Below, in pieces: positions 61,905 through 64,000 of a stretch of 64,000 nt of DNA. Numbering within the stretch: position 1 is the first letter of the stretch; each line of letters opens with the position of its first letter. Position numbers and translations under genes: made by a program. The notes beneath the pieces are model-generated. The model was not told the DNA's origin. It did no database searches and saw nothing but the letters and a program-made list of their open reading frames with translations. Source of the DNA: Pseudomonas sp. UBA4617. Its GTDB lineage: Bacteria > Pseudomonadota > Gammaproteobacteria > Pseudomonadales > Pseudomonadaceae. The DNA lies in the NCBI RefSeq assembly GCF_002386445.1, contig NZ_DGIR01000027.1:62001-126000 (forward strand). The letters run 5' to 3'.

Positions 61905-63692
61905 ATGACTGGCACGGTAGGCGATTTTCTGGTGGAGCGTCTGTATCAATGGGGCGTAAGACGCATCTTCGGTTACCCCGGCGACGGCATCAATGGCGTG
62001 TTCGGTGCATTGGCCAGGGCCAATGGCAAGATCCAGTTCATCCAGGCCCGGCATGAGGAGATGGCCGCCTTCATGGCCAGCGCGCATGCCAAGTTCACTG
62101 GCGAACTCGGCGTATGCATGGCCACCTCCGGCCCCGGCGCTTCGCATCTGCTGACCGGCCTGTACGACGCCCGCATGGACCATCAGCCGGTGCTCGCCAT
62201 CGTCGGCCAGCAGGCACGCGCGGCACTCGGCGGGCACTACCAGCAAGAGCTGGACCTGCTGTCGATGTTCAAGGACGTGGCCGGTGCTTTCGTCCAGCAG
62301 GCCTCGACGCCGGCACAAGTGCGCCACCTGCTCGACCGTGCGGTGCGCACTGCCATCGGCGAGCGCCGGGTCACCGCCATCATCCTGCCCAACGACCTGC
62401 AGGACCTGCCCTACCACGAACCGGCCAGGGCACACGGCACCGTGCATTCCGGCGTCGGCTACAGCAGGCCCAGGGTGCTGCCTTTCGAGGCGGACCTGCA
62501 GCGCGCCGCCGAGGTGCTCAATGCCGGACGCAAGGTGGCAATACTGGTCGGCGCCGGTGCCTTGCAGGCCAGCGAGCAGGTCATTGCGGTGGCCGAGAGG
62601 CTGGGTGCCGGTGTGGCCAAGGCGCTGCTGGGCAAGGCCGTGCTGCCCGACGACCTGCCGTGGGTCACCGGTGCCATCGGGCTGCTCGGCACCGAACCCA
62701 GCTACCGGCTGATGAGCGAATGCGACACCTTGCTGATGATCGGTTCCGGCTTCCCTTACGCTGAGTTCCTGCCCAAGGAAGGCCAGGCCCGCGGCGTACA
62801 GATCGACCTGCAACCGGACATGCTCAGCTTGCGCTACCCGATGGAGGTGAACCTGGTCGGCGATGCCGGTGAAACCCTGGCGGCGCTGTTGCCGTTGCTT
62901 GAGCACAAACCCGAACGGGGCTGGCGCGACGCGATCGAAAGCTGGCGTGCGCAGTGGGACAAGACCCTGGCCAAACGCGCCCACGTCAAGGCTGAGCCGC
63001 TGAACCCGCAGCGCGTGGTGTACGAACTCTCCCCGCGCCTGCCGGACCACGCCATCATCACCAGTGACTCCGGTTCCTGCGCCAACTGGTTCGCCCGCGA
63101 CCTGCAGATTCGCCGCGGCATGCAGTGCTCGCTGTCCGGTGGCCTGGCCAGCATGGGCGCCGCCGTGCCCTACGCCATCGCCGCCAAGCTCGCCCACCCG
63201 CAGCGCTGTGTGGTGGCGCTGGTCGGTGACGGCGCGATGCAGATGAACAACCTGGCCGAGTTGATTACTGTGGCAAAGTACTGGCGGCAATGGGAAAACC
63301 CGCAATGGATCTGCGCGGTGTTCAACAACCAAGACCTCAACCAGGTCACCTGGGAGCAACGAGTGATGGAGGGCGACCCGAAGTTCGAGGCATCGCAATC
63401 GATCCCCGACGTGCCCTATCACCTGTTCGCCATATCAATTGGTCTGGAGGGCATCCATGTAACCCGCGAGGAAGACATCAGCCCCGCCTGGGAGCGTGCG
63501 TTGGCAGCTGATCGGCCGGTGTTGATCGAATTCAAGACCGACCCGGACGTGCCTCCGCTGCCGCCGCATATCAAGCTGGAACAAGCCAAGAAGTTCGCCA
63601 GCGCCCTGCTCAAGGGCGACCCTGACCAGACCGGTATCATCGTGCAGACGGCCAGGCAAGTTCTCAGTTCGGTATTGCCGGGCAAAAAATGA
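61905..63692 (+). CDS. TPP-dependent pyruvate-oxidase-like enzyme
   Basis: 595 residues. The TPP Glu is in IQARHEEMAAFMA; the TPP/Mg motif is ALVGDGAMQMNNLAEL...FNNQDLN; a FAD-type central domain (ILVGAGALQASEQVIAVAE) lies between. The family (PoxB and related) decarboxylates pyruvate and passes electrons to quinone or oxygen. The ATG at 61905 (MTGTVGDFLVERL) has GGGAG upstream; an ATG seven codons earlier is possible. Confidence 0.85.
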   Translation: MTGTVGDFLVERLYQWGVRRIFGYPGDGINGVFGALARANGKIQFIQARHEEMAAFMASAHAKFTGELGVCMATSGPGASHLLTGLYDARMDHQPVLAIVGQQARAALGGHYQQELDLLSMFKDVAGAFVQQASTPAQVRHLLDRAVRTAIGERRVTAIILPNDLQDLPYHEPARAHGTVHSGVGYSRPRVLPFEADLQRAAEVLNAGRKVAILVGAGALQASEQVIAVAERLGAGVAKALLGKAVLPDDLPWVTGAIGLLGTEPSYRLMSECDTLLMIGSGFPYAEFLPKEGQARGVQIDLQPDMLSLRYPMEVNLVGDAGETLAALLPLLEHKPERGWRDAIESWRAQWDKTLAKRAHVKAEPLNPQRVVYELSPRLPDHAIITSDSGSCANWFARDLQIRRGMQCSLSGGLASMGAAVPYAIAAKLAHPQRCVVALVGDGAMQMNNLAELITVAKYWRQWENPQWICAVFNNQDLNQVTWEQRVMEGDPKFEASQSIPDVPYHLFAISIGLEGIHVTREEDISPAWERALAADRPVLIEFKTDPDVPPLPPHIKLEQAKKFASALLKGDPDQTGIIVQTARQVLSSVLPGKK

Positions 63693-63716
63693 GCAACCAG
63701 GTGGCCGCCATCAGCT

Positions 63717-63746
63717 CGCCGCGAACCGGTTTCCCGGTTCGCGGCG
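63717..63746. terminator. Perfect 13-bp inverted repeat between convergent genes
   Basis: CGCCGCGAACCGG at 63717-63729 and CCGGTTCGCGGCG at 63734-63746 with a TTTC loop. It lies between the TPP-enzyme gene and a minus-strand gene and could stop transcription from both sides. No T-run on either side, so it may depend on Rho or be REP-derived. Confidence 0.6.
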
Positions 63747-63769
63747 CAATCGATGGGTCGCTCAGGCAC

Positions 63770-64000
63770 TCAGCCTGGAATACCGGCAAACTGCCAAACA
63801 GGCAGTTGAGCCGGTTCGGCCTCGCTGCGTTTGCGCGCCCACTGGGTCAGGGCGGCCATCAGGGCAAAGCCAAGCAGGATCATGACGGGGTAGGCCAGCA
63901 GCAACTCGGTCAGCGAGTACTTCCAGGCCAGTGGCCGACCGACACCGAGCATGGCCGCATACAACCAGGATACGCCGGACAGCGCACCGGAGAACAAAGC
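63770..64000 (-). CDS. Membrane protein fragment, 5' end outside window
   Basis: The last 76 codons of a gene that begins beyond position 64000. Two hydrophobic segments are visible (GVSWLYAAMLGVG, LLLAYPVMILLGFALMAALT), then a basic loop QWARKRSEAEPAQLP. The family cannot be assigned from this part. Confidence 0.55.
   Translation of the reverse strand, partial: ALFSGALSGVSWLYAAMLGVGRPLAWKYSLTELLLAYPVMILLGFALMAALTQWARKRSEAEPAQLPVWQFAGIPG

Noticed and set aside
61878..63422. Long minus-strand frame (about 510 codons) antisense to the TPP enzyme
   Set aside because: His/Gln/Val-rich antisense text without any family motif; the plus-strand gene is clear.

Overview
The window reads as chromosomal DNA of a Pseudomonas putida-group bacterium. 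It is GC-rich and densely coding, with many 1-8 base overlaps between genes. Several proteins closely resemble what I remember of that group: a short LOV protein of the PpSB type, MexS/MexT, a ureDABCEJFG cluster and REP-like intergenic elements. No rRNA, tRNA, CRISPR array, insertion sequence or replication origin was seen. The assignment rests on recognised protein families and remembered sequences, not on a search.

Positions 1-10.7 kb: the end of an outer-membrane barrel gene, a membrane sulfatase of the LtaS/OpgB type, a DUF899 protein, then a complete urease operon on the minus strand behind a candidate sigma-54 promoter, and a lone tyrosine recombinase. Positions 10.9-17.7 kb: a DNA-repair pair (FAN1 nuclease plus an XPD/DinG-type helicase with a PD-(D/E)XK domain) with a LexA box upstream, followed by a MocR-type regulator that has lost its PLP lysine and is coupled to an unknown 461-residue protein. 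Positions 18.2-25.6 kb: mexS/mexT, a GNAT-cupin pair, a small P-loop kinase, the scar of a deleted SF1 helicase gene, an MFS transporter and an ArsB-like carrier.

Positions 25.6-35.3 kb form the most striking block, a blue-light module. A class II LitR-type MerR regulator and a short LOV photoreceptor diverge from each other. Next comes a six-gene run (SnoaL-like, SDR, FAD oxidoreductase, DUF1365, Cfa-like methyltransferase, DUF2878) that looks like membrane-lipid modification. A convergent operon carries a chalcone-isomerase-like protein, a DUF3833 lipoprotein, a small protein, an Fe-S photolyase/cryptochrome and a DUF2256 protein. Both operons start behind a TGTACA-type direct repeat with 12-base spacing, the motif I recall for P. 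putida PplR/LitR.

Positions 35.3-39.2 kb: an iron-uptake regulon (TonB receptor with signalling domain, FecR, FecI) with Fur-like boxes. Positions 39.3-64 kb: a general-stress/envelope island rich in tiny acidic proteins. It holds DUF3618/YqjE membrane proteins, a PfpI-like protein, a zinc dehydrogenase, hemerythrin, manganese catalase, a DUF892 ferritin-like protein, a five-repeat KGG protein, exonuclease III and a TPP-dependent oxidase. It also holds a cytochrome bo3-type quinol oxidase (cyoABCD) that lacks cyoE and is followed by an MscS channel.
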